Assembly: GCF_001895205.1 (NCBI RefSeq)
Contig: NZ_BDJF01000025.1
Location: forward strand, 1-64,000
Reading direction: 5' to 3'
Length of the DNA: 64,000 nucleotides
Origin: Vibrio injensis
GTDB taxonomy: Bacteria; Pseudomonadota; Gammaproteobacteria; Enterobacterales; Vibrionaceae
The stretch's first letter is position 1. Each line of letters begins with the position of its first letter. A program made the position numbers and the translations under genes. The notes beneath the pieces are model-generated. The model saw nothing but the letters and a program-made list of their open reading frames with translations. It made no database searches and was not told where the DNA came from. Below are positions 19,819 to 30,171 of this stretch, in pieces.

Positions 19819-19842
19819 CCTCCCAGATCGGGGGGCTTTTTT
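19817..19842 (+). terminator. pyrBI attenuator terminator
   Basis: Arms AGCCTCCC (19817-19824) and GGGGGGCT (19830-19837), loop AGATC, then six T. It lies 32 bp before pyrB and overlaps the leader-peptide stop, the layout of the UTP-sensitive pyrBI attenuator. Confidence 0.8.
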
Positions 19843-19873
19843 ATGGCCGAAACACCAAGCAAGGGAAGAAATT

Positions 19874-20803
19874 ATGACCAATTCGCTTTATCAAAAGCAC
19901 ATCATCTCCATTTCTGAGCTATCACGAGCAGAACTGGAATTGATTGTCCGCACCGCAGGTCAATTAAAAGCAGAACCGAAACCGACTCTGATTAAAGATA
20001 AGGTTATTGCCAGCTGTTTTTTCGAACCCTCAACTCGAACGCGACTCTCTTTTGAAACGGCAGTACAACGTATCGGTGGCAGCGTGATTGGTTTTGACAA
20101 CGGTGGCAATACGTCACTGGCTAAAAAAGGCGAAACCTTAGCCGATTCAGTTCAGGTGATAGCCTCTTACGTCGATGCGTTTGTTATGCGTCACCCTCAA
20201 GAGGGAGCCGCTCGTCTTGCTTCTGAATTTTCCAATGGTGTGCCAGTGATCAATGCTGGTGATGGTTCGAACCAACATCCGACACAAACCCTGCTCGATT
20301 TATTCTCAATTTTTGAAACCCAAGGCCGTTTAAATAACTTAAATATCGCCTTTGTCGGTGATTTGAAATATGGCCGTACCGTCCACTCTTTAACTCAAGC
20401 ATTGGCGAAATTTGACAATAATCGCTTCTTCTTTGTCGCACCAGAAGCTCTGGCGATGCCTGATTATATTTGTGAAGAGCTTGATGATGCAGGGCTGCAG
20501 TACAGTTTACATAGTGATATGGAAAGCGTGATCCCTGAACTCGACATTTTATACATGACACGAGTCCAAAAAGAGCGTTTCGATGAATCAGAATACGCGC
20601 ATATTAAATCCGCCTTCGTATTAACAGCAGCGATGCTGCAAGACGCTCGCTCAAACATGAAAGTCCTCCATCCACTGCCACGAGTTGATGAAATCACAAC
20701 GGATGTCGATAAAACCTCGCACGCCTACTTCTTTCAACAAGCCGAGAATGGGGTCTATGCCCGTGAAGCACTGCTCGCCCTTGTGTTAAATGAGTCACTG
20801 TAA
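19874..20803 (+). CDS. pyrB: Aspartate carbamoyltransferase catalytic subunit
   Basis: First committed step of pyrimidine synthesis: carbamoyl phosphate + aspartate to carbamoyl aspartate. With ATG 19874 (AAGGGAAG upstream) it is 309 aa, against 311 in E. coli. The frame is open farther upstream, but that would run back through the attenuator. The carbamoyl-phosphate motif STRTR is at 53-57, the 80s loop carries KKGETLADS, and HPTQTLLD and HPLPRVDEI are intact. It pairs with the regulatory subunit encoded directly downstream, so an allosteric dodecameric enzyme is expected. Confidence 0.97.
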   Translation: MTNSLYQKHIISISELSRAELELIVRTAGQLKAEPKPTLIKDKVIASCFFEPSTRTRLSFETAVQRIGGSVIGFDNGGNTSLAKKGETLADSVQVIASYVDAFVMRHPQEGAARLASEFSNGVPVINAGDGSNQHPTQTLLDLFSIFETQGRLNNLNIAFVGDLKYGRTVHSLTQALAKFDNNRFFFVAPEALAMPDYICEELDDAGLQYSLHSDMESVIPELDILYMTRVQKERFDESEYAHIKSAFVLTAAMLQDARSNMKVLHPLPRVDEITTDVDKTSHAYFFQQAENGVYAREALLALVLNESL

Positions 20804-20814
20804 TGGAGCCGAAC

Positions 20815-21282
20815 ATGAATAAAGAGACTAAACTGCAAGTTGAAGCGATTAAAAACGGGACGGTTATTGACCACATCCCAGCCAAGGTTGGGATCAAAGT
20901 ATTGCGCTTATTTGATATGCACAACTCTCACCAACGCGTCACCATTGGCCTCAACCTACCCTCATCAGCACTCGGCCATAAAGATCTCCTGAAGATAGAG
21001 AATGTCTTTATCAACGAAGATCAAGCCAATAAACTCGCACTCTATGCCCCCCATGCTACGGTTAACCAAATAGAAGATTATCAAGTCGTTAAAAAATTAG
21101 CCTTAACGCTGCCAGAAAAGATCAATAACGTCTTTGCTTGCCCAAACAGCAACTGTATCTCACACAATGAACCCGTTGAGAGTAGCTTCCGCATTTTTGA
21201 GAAAACCAATGAAATTCGTCTTAAGTGTAAATACTGTGAGAAAGTCTTCTCACGCGAAGTAGTCACCGAACGCGAAGCCTAA
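20815..21282 (+). CDS. pyrI: Aspartate carbamoyltransferase regulatory subunit
   Basis: Binds CTP and ATP and controls the PyrB trimers. The start ATG 20815 (155 aa, [23 protein letters not shown]) has GGAG 6 nt upstream and matches the E. coli N-terminus; an in-frame ATG at 20803 overlapping the pyrB stop is not better supported. Four zinc-binding cysteines lie in CPNSNC and CKYC near the C-terminus. The nucleotide-binding segment IGLNLPS is present. It is co-transcribed with pyrB. Confidence 0.96.
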   Translation: MNKETKLQVEAIKNGTVIDHIPAKVGIKVLRLFDMHNSHQRVTIGLNLPSSALGHKDLLKIENVFINEDQANKLALYAPHATVNQIEDYQVVKKLALTLPEKINNVFACPNSNCISHNEPVESSFRIFEKTNEIRLKCKYCEKVFSREVVTEREA

Positions 21283-21423
21283 ACAGAGTTCATCCGTACT
21301 AACGACGTAACATCCATAAACGGAGTGCGAACCGCTAAGGTTCTGCCGATTGCCTCTTTACCTCTACTGGGTTTAGAGGCACACTAAAAACTCATTTTTA
21401 ATCAAGATTATGGAATAACTCGC

Positions 21424-21813
21424 ATGACTAAAGTTCTGCATACCGAATCGGCACCAGCGGCAATCGGTCCTTATATTCAGGGGATTGATTTAGGTAACAT
21501 GGTTCTGACTTCAGGCCAAATCCCTGTAAACCCAGTGACAGGAGAAGTCCCTGCTGACATCGCTGCTCAAGCAAAACAATCTTTAGATAACGTTAAAGCG
21601 GTGGTTGAATCGGCGGGATTAACGGTAGGCGATATCGTTAAAATGACCGTCTTCGTCAAAGATCTCAACGATTTCGCTACCGTGAATCAGGTTTATGGCC
21701 AGTTTTTTGATGATCATAACGTCGCCAATTACCCTGCACGTTCTTGCGTTGAAGTTGCACGTTTACCGAAAGATGTTGGGATTGAAATTGAAGCGATCGC
21801 TGTTCGTCGATAA
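21424..21813 (+). CDS. ridA: 2-iminobutanoate/2-iminopropanoate deaminase RidA
   Basis: Hydrolyses reactive enamine/imine intermediates made by PLP-dependent dehydratases, protecting PLP enzymes from 2-aminoacrylate. The 129-aa YjgF/YER057c/UK114 protein has the family motifs: TSGQIPVNP near the N-terminus, and NYPARSCVEVARLPKDVGIEIEAIA at the C-terminus with the catalytic Arg (PARS) and Glu. It follows pyrBI, the same order as in enterobacteria. GGAATAACTCGC precedes the ATG. It ends at its own terminator. Confidence 0.96.
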   Translation: MTKVLHTESAPAAIGPYIQGIDLGNMVLTSGQIPVNPVTGEVPADIAAQAKQSLDNVKAVVESAGLTVGDIVKMTVFVKDLNDFATVNQVYGQFFDDHNVANYPARSCVEVARLPKDVGIEIEAIAVRR

Positions 21814-21826
21814 GCGCTCTCGCGAT

Positions 21827-21856
21827 AAAAAAGGTTGCTTGATAAGCAACCTTTTT
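21827..21856. terminator. Terminator after ridA
   Basis: Arms AAAAAGGTTGCTT and AAGCAACCTTTTT with a tiny GAT loop, then CTTTTC. It lies 14 bp after the ridA stop, between ridA and convergent plsC. Confidence 0.85.
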
Positions 21857-21912
21857 CTTTTCTCTGATCTATTAGCGCAATTTTAATAGCTCAGTGATTT
21901 TATAATAGGCCA

Positions 21913-22650
21913 CTATCCACGAGCTGGTTGAGCATCTAATCGCGCAACTTCAGCATCAAGTTCTGCTAATTTAATTTGCATATCATGATGACACTGCTTA
22001 GATAAATCACGGACCTGTTCTCGAGTTAAGCCTTCCGTACTAACGGGCGGCAGCATCTCGACAATCACATGACCATTATTCCAGCGATTTAAACGTAAGT
22101 GATCGGTAGAACTACAGACGATCGGAATAATCGGCACCTTTGCACCTATCGCCGCGTGAAAAGCGCCCGCTTTAAAAGGCAATAATCCACGGCCACGAGA
22201 GCGCGTTCCTTCTGGAAACATCCAGACCGAAACATCACTGTTATTCATACTCTCGACTACCTGATCGATCGTCCCCTTGGCTTTAGCCTTGTTACTGCGA
22301 TCAATCAAAATATTACCCGTTAGCCAATACAATTGGCCAAATAACGGCGTCCATAATAGGCTTTTTTTGCCGACCGTCACCACTTTGGGCGTCACCGCCG
22401 CAGAGACGGTAAAAAGATCCCAAGTATTTTGATGGTTAGCAATATAAATCGCCTGACCACGATGATAAGCATCATCAGGAATACGCAGCTCTAAAGTAAT
22501 ACCAAACACACGAGACATTTTGGCGAATAAACGGCCAAATGTGAAAACGTGTTTCGGATTACGCGGACTGAGTAGACAATAGGCACATCCAAAAACAAAC
22601 ATCACCACAGCAAATAGAGCTAATGCAAAAAGACGCAAGACAGCAATCAT
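21913..22650 (-). CDS. plsC: 1-acyl-sn-glycerol-3-phosphate acyltransferase
   Basis: Inner-membrane enzyme making phosphatidic acid from lysophosphatidic acid. With ATG 22650 (TGGAGA 6-7 nt upstream) it is 245 aa. It has a hydrophobic N-terminal segment (about residues 4-27), the H(X4)D acyltransferase motif NHQNTWD (His 73, Asp 78), and the substrate motif FPEGTRS further on. The frame is open upstream to 22707, but that region contains the murA terminator, which argues for the shorter form. It lies downstream of murA on the same strand. Confidence 0.93.
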   Translation of the reverse strand: MIAVLRLFALALFAVVMFVFGCAYCLLSPRNPKHVFTFGRLFAKMSRVFGITLELRIPDDAYHRGQAIYIANHQNTWDLFTVSAAVTPKVVTVGKKSLLWTPLFGQLYWLTGNILIDRSNKAKAKGTIDQVVESMNNSDVSVWMFPEGTRSRGRGLLPFKAGAFHAAIGAKVPIIPIVCSSTDHLRLNRWNNGHVIVEMLPPVSTEGLTREQVRDLSKQCHHDMQIKLAELDAEVARLDAQPARG

Positions 22651-22675
22651 GCAGATTCTCCAATGGAGCTTAAAT

Positions 22676-22704
22676 AAAAAAGCCGAAATCCTAAAATTTC
22701 GGCT
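22676..22704 (-). terminator. Terminator after murA
   Basis: On the minus strand AGCCGAAAT (22696-22704), a 6-nt loop, then ATTTCGGCT (22681-22689) followed by TTTTTA. It lies 19 bp beyond the murA stop and 26 bp before the plsC start, so plsC is probably read partly by readthrough or from its own promoter. Confidence 0.8.
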
Positions 22705-22722
22705 CATTAACTATTGAGCCCG

Positions 22723-23997
<1,275 letters not shown>

Positions 23998-24252
23998 TTA
24001 CAGCGACATCAATTTTTTATTGCGAGCCCACTCTTCTGGGGTGAACGTTTTGATTGATACCGCGTGAATATCATTGCGCTGAATGTGCGCCATTAACGGA
24101 GCATAAATCAGTTGCTGTTTTTTCACTCGACTCATCGTCTCGAAGCTCGCATCAATAGCGATCACTTCATAATGGCTACCTTCACCTTTGACATGTAACT
24201 CTTCAAGGTTGAGCGCTTGTTGTAATAATTGTTGTACTTGTGTGCTATCCAC
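23998..24252 (-). CDS. ibaG: BolA family iron metabolism protein IbaG
   Basis: An 84-aa BolA-like protein (E. coli YrbA/IbaG, also 84 aa). IbaG works with monothiol glutaredoxin Grx4 in [2Fe-2S] handling and in acid and envelope stress. Conserved features are HVKGEGSHYEVIAIDASF, the SRVKKQQLIYAPL helix and IHAVSIKTFTPEEW. The GTG start at 24252 lies inside the end of mlaB (8-nt overlap), so translation is probably coupled. It is followed 9 bp later by murA. Confidence 0.93.
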   Translation of the reverse strand: MDSTQVQQLLQQALNLEELHVKGEGSHYEVIAIDASFETMSRVKKQQLIYAPLMAHIQRNDIHAVSIKTFTPEEWARNKKLMSL

Positions 24253-24574
24253 AATTCACCCCTGCTAATGGTTGAATATGTTGAGTCATCATCGTTTCGA
24301 TGTTGCTCAACTGAAATAATGTGCGCAGTTGTTGTGGCACAAAACTCAGCATTATATGACAGTTTTGTGTTTTTGCATGCTCTATTAAGTGAATGAGCAT
24401 CACCATCCCCGCAGAATCGATACGCTGTACTTCTGCTAAAGAAATCTCGCATTGCGCAGCGGTAGGTTGCCAAGCTTGTAAGTGACGCCACAAGTTAGGA
24501 ACGGTTTCTCTATCAAGTGCACCTTTTAATCGAGCTTGTTCAGGATTGAGTACTTGCCATTGCTCAGCGCTCAT
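24245..24574 (-). CDS. mlaB: Phospholipid ABC transporter STAS protein MlaB
   Basis: A cytoplasmic STAS-domain protein of 109 aa that binds MlaF and is needed for assembly and activity of the MlaFEDB complex. The STAS signature is visible at VQRIDSAGMVMLIHLI, including the Asp-Ser pair. Its ATG overlaps the mlaC stop by 4 nt. STAS proteins diverge fast, so the call rests on the motif and the mla context. Confidence 0.9.
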   Translation of the reverse strand: MSAEQWQVLNPEQARLKGALDRETVPNLWRHLQAWQPTAAQCEISLAEVQRIDSAGMVMLIHLIEHAKTQNCHIMLSFVPQQLRTLFQLSNIETMMTQHIQPLAGVNCG

Positions 24575-25209
24575 TGCGACTCACTCTCAAAACGGATCGG
24601 TTGCTCTGATATACGTTGTAACTCTTGTGCTACCGCGAGAATGCCATCCTGACGTATTTTGCCGCTCCACTCAGATTGCTTACTGGATAACAAACTGATC
24701 CCTTCCGCAATCATATCAAATCCTTTCCATTCGCCGTTTCTCTCCTGACGTAAACGAAATTCAATTTTCACATTCGGTCTCGGAGGGTCGATAAGTTCAA
24801 CTTGTACACCGGTGATCCGTCTTCCTTCAGGAACCGGAACTTCCGGAGCAAATTCTATGCGCTGATCATTATACTGAGTAAGTGCTTGTGCATAGCTTGT
24901 CACCATGTAAGCGCGAAATGCGGTAATAAACTGCCCAACCTCTTCACGATTAGCCCCTTGTAAATGAGTACCGAGTAGTTTCAGGGCTGCATACTGTTCA
25001 TTGATGTAAGGCATCAGCTCTTCTTCAACGATAACTTTAAGGTACTCAGGATTGTCGCGAATCTTTGGTTGCTCCGCTTTTAAGCGAGCAAATGATTTTT
25101 CTGCCACTTGTCTCATCATCTGATAAGGCTGTGTTTTATCAATCACTTCCGCTTGAATTGCCAATGAAAAAAACAGGCCAAGCACTAAAATCCAATACCG
25201 TTTCAACAT
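24571..25209 (-). CDS. mlaC: Phospholipid-binding periplasmic protein MlaC
   Basis: Periplasmic lipid carrier shuttling phospholipids between the outer-membrane MlaA complex and the inner-membrane MlaFEDB complex. It is 212 aa with a Sec signal peptide (MLKRYWILVLGLFFSLAIQA, cleavage around residue 20). The MlaC/Ttg2D fold is recognisable from PYQMMRQVAEKSFARLK, EELMPYINEQYAALKLLG and the C-terminal region (KGFDMIAEGISLLSS). It is separated by 3 nt from mlaD. Confidence 0.93.
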   Translation of the reverse strand: MLKRYWILVLGLFFSLAIQAEVIDKTQPYQMMRQVAEKSFARLKAEQPKIRDNPEYLKVIVEEELMPYINEQYAALKLLGTHLQGANREEVGQFITAFRAYMVTSYAQALTQYNDQRIEFAPEVPVPEGRRITGVQVELIDPPRPNVKIEFRLRQERNGEWKGFDMIAEGISLLSSKQSEWSGKIRQDGILAVAQELQRISEQPIRFESESQ

Positions 25210-25212
25210 GAT

Positions 25213-25701
25213 TTACTCCTGTTTTTTACTGTCTGAACTGCCGACGCTATACAGAACTTGGCCGATCAAGTCTTCCAATACCAACGCTGACTTGGTGTCT
25301 TCAATATGGTCGCCATCTTTGAGCATTTGCTCATCATCAAAGACAAAACCAGGCACTAACCCAATGTATTGCTCACCAATTAATCCTGAAGTGAGTATTT
25401 TCACACTGGAGTTTTCAGAAAACTGATCGTATCGGCTATCAATCGCCATCGTGACAACAGGCAGCAGACGCTGACGGTCCAATTGAATATCCGACACACG
25501 TCCCACAACTACACCACCCACTTTGACTGGTGAGCGTACTTTTAAGTTACCAATATTGTCAAACTCAGCGGTTAATGAGTAAGTATCGTTTGAACCTAAC
25601 CCTTTCACGTCAGCAACGTGAAAAATCATAATAAGAATTGCGCAAATTCCTGCTAGCACAAAACTTCCTACCCAAAATTCTACTTTTCGTGTTTGCTGCA
25701 T
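25213..25701 (-). CDS. mlaD: Phospholipid transport MCE protein MlaD
   Basis: A 162-aa inner-membrane-anchored MCE protein that forms a periplasmic hexameric ring on MlaFEB. One N-terminal membrane helix is seen (about residues 8-28). A single MCE domain follows (TAEFDNIGNLKVRSPVKVGGV, then VKILTSGLIGEQYIGLVPG). The length is slightly shorter than E. coli MlaD, at the C-terminus. It is co-transcribed with mlaE (2-nt gap) and mlaC. Confidence 0.95.
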   Translation of the reverse strand: MQQTRKVEFWVGSFVLAGICAILIMIFHVADVKGLGSNDTYSLTAEFDNIGNLKVRSPVKVGGVVVGRVSDIQLDRQRLLPVVTMAIDSRYDQFSENSSVKILTSGLIGEQYIGLVPGFVFDDEQMLKDGDHIEDTKSALVLEDLIGQVLYSVGSSDSKKQE

Positions 25702-25703
25702 GT

Positions 25704-26495
25704 TTAATTCCCAAACATCAATGCGGTCAGAACAAAATCCAGTGCTAACACTGCCAAAGACGAGTGTACCACGGTGCGTGTTGTCGCTCGGCTAATCCCT
25801 TCTGAAGTAGGAATAGCGTCATAACCGTTAAACAGCGCGATCCAAGTGACGGTAATCGCAAAGACCACGCATTTGATTACGCTGTTACCAATATCTCTAC
25901 CTAATTGAACAGAGGATTGCATTACTGACCAAAAACTCCCTTGATCAATGCCTTTCCAATCAACGCCGACTAAATGCCCACCCCAAATGCCTACCGCCAT
26001 AAAAATCATGGCTAATAAAGGCATCGAAATCAGCCCTGCCCAAAGGCGTGGCGCAATAATTCGCTTGAGCGGATCAACGGCCATCATTTCCAAACTGGAG
26101 ATTTGTTCCGTGGCTTTCATTAGGCCAATTTCTGCCGTCAACGCCGAGCCAGCTCGTCCTGCAAATAGCAATGCCGTCACCACTGGGCCAAGCTCACGTA
26201 GCAACGATAAAGCCACCATTTGTCCTAAGCTCGTTTCAGCCCCAAAATCGACTAAAATAACATAACCTTGCAGGCTGAGAACCATACCAATGAAGAGACC
26301 AGAGACAATAATAATCGCCAAAGACTGTACGCCCACACTGTATAATTGTTTAATCAGTAAGGGTAAATGTTGAATCGGTCTTGGTCTTCCTACCAGAGCA
26401 CCAAACAGCATTAAGCTCGCTCGCCCAAAAGACTCGCCGACACCTAAACAGCGTCGACCAAAACGGCTAATTGCTTGCTCCCAATTATTGGCCAT
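25704..26495 (-). CDS. mlaE: Phospholipid ABC transporter permease MlaE
   Basis: MlaE-family permease (263 aa), the membrane core of MlaFEDB. Hydrophobic segments occupy about residues 50-85, 95-110, 140-180 and 195-255. The family signature [31 protein letters not shown] includes the conserved Glu-rich coupling region. The start is taken at ATG 26495; the frame opens one codon earlier at TTG. The start overlaps the end of mlaF by 11 nt. Confidence 0.95.
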   Translation of the reverse strand: MANNWEQAISRFGRRCLGVGESFGRASLMLFGALVGRPRPIQHLPLLIKQLYSVGVQSLAIIIVSGLFIGMVLSLQGYVILVDFGAETSLGQMVALSLLRELGPVVTALLFAGRAGSALTAEIGLMKATEQISSLEMMAVDPLKRIIAPRLWAGLISMPLLAMIFMAVGIWGGHLVGVDWKGIDQGSFWSVMQSSVQLGRDIGNSVIKCVVFAITVTWIALFNGYDAIPTSEGISRATTRTVVHSSLAVLALDFVLTALMFGN

Positions 26496-27288
26496 CAAAC
26501 AAGTCCTTCTCTATCGACTGCGCAGGAAAACGAAAAGGAACTGGCCCATCCGCTTCACCACGCAAAAATTGTTGCACTCGTGGATCTGGGTTATTTTCCA
26601 GTTCCTGTGGCGTACCAAAAGCAATAACTTTACCATCCGCTAATAGATAAACCCAATCAGCAATACTCATTACCTCAGGCACATCATGGGACACCACCAC
26701 CGACGTTAAACCAAGTGCTTGGTTTAAATTGCGGATCAACTCAACCAAAACCCCCATAGTGATAGGGTCTTGGCCAACGAAGGGTTCATCGTACATGATC
26801 AACTCTGGATCGAGCGCAATGGCTCGAGCTAAGGCAGCCCGACGTGCCATGCCGCCAGAAAGCTCGCTTGGCATTAAATGGGCCGCTCCGCGTAAACCCA
26901 CCGCTTCAAGCTTAAGAAGGACCAGCGTTTTTATCAACGACTCGTTTAATTTTGTATGTTCGCGGAGTGGAAAAGCCACATTATCAAACACATTAAGGTC
27001 GGTAAATAAAGCCCCCGATTGGAAAAGCATACTCATCTTTTTACGAGCTTGATAAAGCTGCTTACGCGATAAACGGGGAATATTATCGCCATCGAACCAG
27101 ATTTCACCGGCTTCAGGCAGAAGTTGACCACCAATCAGACGTAGTAAGGTTGTCTTACCTATCCCAGAAGGGCCCATGATGGCGGTGATTTTCCCTTTCG
27201 GCACCTGCAAACTCACTTTATCAAAAATGAGACGATTGGCTCGGGAAAAGGTTAAATTATTGATGGTCACTAGATCAGTTTCGGACAT
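26485..27288 (-). CDS. mlaF: Phospholipid ABC transporter ATPase MlaF
   Basis: ATPase of the Mla system. From ATG 27288 it is 267 aa (E. coli 269). Walker A is GPSGIGKTT at about 39-47, the Q-loop lies in [13 protein letters not shown], the signature is [14 protein letters not shown], and Walker B is [15 protein letters not shown]-terminal extension ([16 protein letters not shown]) is typical of MlaF, where it interacts with MlaB. An upstream ATG at 27336 would add 16 residues not seen in the family. It is first gene of the mlaFEDCB-ibaG-murA operon. Confidence 0.95.
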   Translation of the reverse strand: MSETDLVTINNLTFSRANRLIFDKVSLQVPKGKITAIMGPSGIGKTTLLRLIGGQLLPEAGEIWFDGDNIPRLSRKQLYQARKKMSMLFQSGALFTDLNVFDNVAFPLREHTKLNESLIKTLVLLKLEAVGLRGAAHLMPSELSGGMARRAALARAIALDPELIMYDEPFVGQDPITMGVLVELIRNLNQALGLTSVVVSHDVPEVMSIADWVYLLADGKVIAFGTPQELENNPDPRVQQFLRGEADGPVPFRFPAQSIEKDLFDGQ

Positions 27289-27659
27289 ACTCTCGATTCG
27301 CTGTTGTGGTTTTCCATCCAGAGAATGCGCAATCATAAGCAGATTACGCCTAAATTAAAAGCGCTGTTCAATTACTCATTCGCCAACCCATGGCTCTGAC
27401 CAACGCTATTTTCATCTAATGACCTTACACCACTTAGCGTAAAAAGAGCGATGAAAACGTCATCTAACCTTTAACTACACTGAAAAATCGGTAACAAAGT
27501 GTAAGCAAAGCGTCCGATTTATCTCAATTAAGCGCAATCACGCATGAAAATCCTCAATAAAAATGCCACAATAAATGTTATCTTCGACTTCCCTTTTAGT
27601 GACCAACACGTCAAAATTAGCGGTTACTCATTCATTTTTTATTGAGATTAGGAATCGCC
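27289..27659. other. 371-bp divergent region between mlaF and yrbG
   Basis: No gene or RNA is recognisable. It must hold the promoters of both the mla operon (minus) and the yrbG-kdsDC-lptCAB run (plus). I see only weak hexamers, for example TTATCT at about 27579, and no convincing operator or sigma-E motif. Confidence 0.4.
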
Positions 27660-28625
27660 ATGCTCGAAGCCATTGGATTATTGATTGTCGGCCTTATTCT
27701 GCTGGTTTGGAGTGCCGATAAGCTGGTTTTCGGAGCTGCCGCCATCGCACGCAATATCGGCATTTCTCCTCTAGTTATCGGTATGACCATTTTAGCCATG
27801 GGCTCATCAGCTCCAGAAATGATGGTTTCAGCTACCGCCGCTTTAGATGGCAAAACGGATACCGCCGTTGGTAACGTACTCGGATCAAACATCGCCAATA
27901 TTGCACTGATTCTCGGTATCACCGCGCTCATCAAACCATTATCGATCAGTTCAATGGTATTACGTCGCGAGCTACCACTAATGGTTGGCGTGACCTTATT
28001 ATCCGGTCTTCTACTCTGGAATAGCTATTTAGGTTTTTATGAAGGTATTCTACTGTTTGCCCTATTTGCCGTATTTATTCTGGCAATGTTACATATTAGC
28101 CGTAAAGAGCAGCAGAATGGTGATGCCTTATTGTCTGAATGTGAATCAGAAATCCCAACAGACGTTAGTAACAAAAAAGCCATCATCTGGATCATTATTG
28201 GTTTAATACTACTCCCTTTTGCAGCCAGTATGCTCGTTGATAACTCGGTGATTATTGCTAAGTATTTTGGTATGAGTGATTTAGTTATTGGACTAACGAT
28301 CATTGCCGTTGGCACCAGCTTACCAGAACTTGCCGCCTCACTCGCTGGAGTACTAAAAGGCGAAGACGATATGGCCGTCGGCAATATCATCGGCTCGAAT
28401 GTGTTTAATATTCTCGCGGTGATGGGGATTCCAGGCATTTTAAACCCATCAATACTGAGCGATAGCGTCATGGGCCGGGACTTTTGGGTCATGTTAGCGG
28501 TCTCATTATTGTTAGTGATCATGGCCCTTGGTAAATCACGCAGTATTAATCGTCTCGAAGGTGCCGTACTGTTTATTATCTTCCTTGCTTATCAAGGATA
28601 TTTATTGATGAATATGGCTGCTTAA
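27660..28625 (+). CDS. yrbG: Calcium/sodium antiporter (YrbG family)
   Basis: Inner-membrane cation exchanger, 321 aa, with two inverted Na/Ca-exchanger repeats. Each has the alpha-motif: GSSAPEMMVSATAALDGKTDTAVGNVLGSNIANIALILG in the first half, and GTSLPELAASLAGVLKGEDDMAVGNIIGSNVFNILAVMG in the second. About 10 membrane segments are expected. ATG 27660 has TTAGGAATCGCC upstream. It heads the conserved yrbG-kdsD-kdsC-lptC-lptA-lptB cluster. The physiological ion is unproven in enterobacteria too. Confidence 0.92.
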   Translation: MLEAIGLLIVGLILLVWSADKLVFGAAAIARNIGISPLVIGMTILAMGSSAPEMMVSATAALDGKTDTAVGNVLGSNIANIALILGITALIKPLSISSMVLRRELPLMVGVTLLSGLLLWNSYLGFYEGILLFALFAVFILAMLHISRKEQQNGDALLSECESEIPTDVSNKKAIIWIIIGLILLPFAASMLVDNSVIIAKYFGMSDLVIGLTIIAVGTSLPELAASLAGVLKGEDDMAVGNIIGSNVFNILAVMGIPGILNPSILSDSVMGRDFWVMLAVSLLLVIMALGKSRSINRLEGAVLFIIFLAYQGYLLMNMAA

Positions 28626-28639
28626 TGTAGGAAATGAGA

Positions 28640-29614
28640 ATGTCTGAAAACTTTGATTACCGCCGAGTTGCTCAACAAGTTTTAGCCACCGAAATTGCCG
28701 GATTACAACAATTAGAACAGTACTTTAATGCTGACTTTACCCAAGCATGTGAAATGATTATCGCCAATAAGCAGGGTAAAGTCGCCGTAATGGGAATCGG
28801 TAAATCGGGACATATCGGTAAAAAAATTGCCGCAACACTCGCCAGCACCGGCACTTCCGCTTTTTTCGTACATCCAGGCGAAGCCTCGCATGGCGATCTT
28901 GGCATGATTGAACGTGGCGATATTGTTCTGGCTATCTCTAACTCCGGTGAATCATCTGAAATTTTGGCGTTATTTCCAGTGTTAAAACGGCTCAATAATC
29001 GCATCATCAGTATGACTGGTAACCCCCGTTCAACCATGGCGAACTTGGCCGATATCCATTTACAAATCACCGTTCCTGAAGAGGCCTGCCCGCTAGGGTT
29101 AGCACCGACTTCAAGCACCACGGCAACGTTAGTCATGGGCGATGCATTAGCGGTCGCACTCTTACAAGCGCGTGGTTTTACCGCTGAAGATTTTGCCTTG
29201 TCACACCCTGGGGGCGCCCTTGGCCGTAAATTACTGCTTAAACTATCGGATATCATGCACCAAGGGGAAGCGCTCCCCAAAGTTTCACCCAGCGCACTCA
29301 TTCGAGAAGCGTTATTAGAAATCAGTCAAAAAGGCTTAGGTATGACTGCTGTCGTCACTGAAGATGATCGCTTAGTGGGGATTTTCACTGATGGTGATTT
29401 GCGCAGAATTCTCGATAAACGAGTGGATATTCATAGCGCAACTATCGAACAAGTGATGACACAAAACCCAACCGTTGCCTCGCCACACCTACTGGCAGTA
29501 GAGGGACTAAACTTAATGCAAGAGAAGCGCATTAATGGCTTAATGCTGGTCGATAACCATAAATTGGTTGGCGCTTTAAATATGCATGATCTACTCAAAG
29601 CAGGAGTCATGTAA
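28640..29614 (+). CDS. kdsD: Arabinose-5-phosphate isomerase KdsD
   Basis: Converts ribulose 5-phosphate to arabinose 5-phosphate, the precursor of Kdo in LPS. It has a SIS domain (about residues 35-175; GIGKSGHIGKKIAATLASTG and AISNSGESSEI) followed by two CBS domains (about 205-324). The start is ATG 28640 (324 aa), because TAGGA is 7 nt upstream. The ATG two codons earlier is too close to that site. The stop overlaps the kdsC start (TAATG). Confidence 0.95.
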   Translation: MSENFDYRRVAQQVLATEIAGLQQLEQYFNADFTQACEMIIANKQGKVAVMGIGKSGHIGKKIAATLASTGTSAFFVHPGEASHGDLGMIERGDIVLAISNSGESSEILALFPVLKRLNNRIISMTGNPRSTMANLADIHLQITVPEEACPLGLAPTSSTTATLVMGDALAVALLQARGFTAEDFALSHPGGALGRKLLLKLSDIMHQGEALPKVSPSALIREALLEISQKGLGMTAVVTEDDRLVGIFTDGDLRRILDKRVDIHSATIEQVMTQNPTVASPHLLAVEGLNLMQEKRINGLMLVDNHKLVGALNMHDLLKAGVM

Positions 29615-30171
29615 TGACTCAACATATTACCACTTTATATGGTCAGGTTGATGCCAGCATACTCGCGATTGCTAAGCAAATTCGGTTACTGATTTGTGAT
29701 GTTGACGGCGTTTTCTCTGACGGATTGGTTTACATGGGTAACCAAGGGGAAGAGTTCAAAACTTTTCATACTCGTGATGGCTACGGCATCAAATCGCTGA
29801 TGAAAGCAGGGGTTCAGATTGCAATTATTACTGGCCGCCAATCAAAAATTGTCGAAAATCGTATGAAAGCGTTAGGCATTTCACTGATTTATCAAGGGCA
29901 AGATGACAAGCTCAGTGCTTATCACGATATTTGTCAAAAGCTAGCCATTGCTCCAGAACATACCGCTTACATTGGCGATGATCTGATCGATTGGCCCGTC
30001 ATGGACAAAGTCGCTCTCAAAGTATGTGTCGCTGATGGACACCCTTTACTGGTTCAAAAAGCCAATTATGTGACCCATATTAAGGGAGGACACGGAGCGG
30101 TACGTGAAGTCTGTGATCTTATTTTACAAGCTCGTGATCAACTTGAAACTTATCAAGGTCTGAGTATATGA
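29614..30171 (+). CDS. kdsC: 3-deoxy-manno-octulosonate-8-phosphatase KdsC
   Basis: HAD-family phosphatase that removes phosphate from Kdo-8-P. It is 185 aa, a C0-type HAD without a cap domain, as is normal for KdsC. The nucleophile motif is DVDGVFSDG (Asp 29 and Asp 31), motif II is IITGRQS, and motif IV is YIGDDLIDWPVM. It overlaps kdsD by 1 nt and lptC by 4 nt, so the run is translationally coupled. Confidence 0.95.
   Translation: MTQHITTLYGQVDASILAIAKQIRLLICDVDGVFSDGLVYMGNQGEEFKTFHTRDGYGIKSLMKAGVQIAIITGRQSKIVENRMKALGISLIYQGQDDKLSAYHDICQKLAIAPEHTAYIGDDLIDWPVMDKVALKVCVADGHPLLVQKANYVTHIKGGHGAVREVCDLILQARDQLETYQGLSI

Noticed and set aside
24162-24491. A 109-codon minus-strand frame overlapping mlaB and ibaG
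   Set aside because: It is an alternative frame across mlaB/ibaG with low-complexity composition; the STAS and BolA products in the other frames are clearly conserved.
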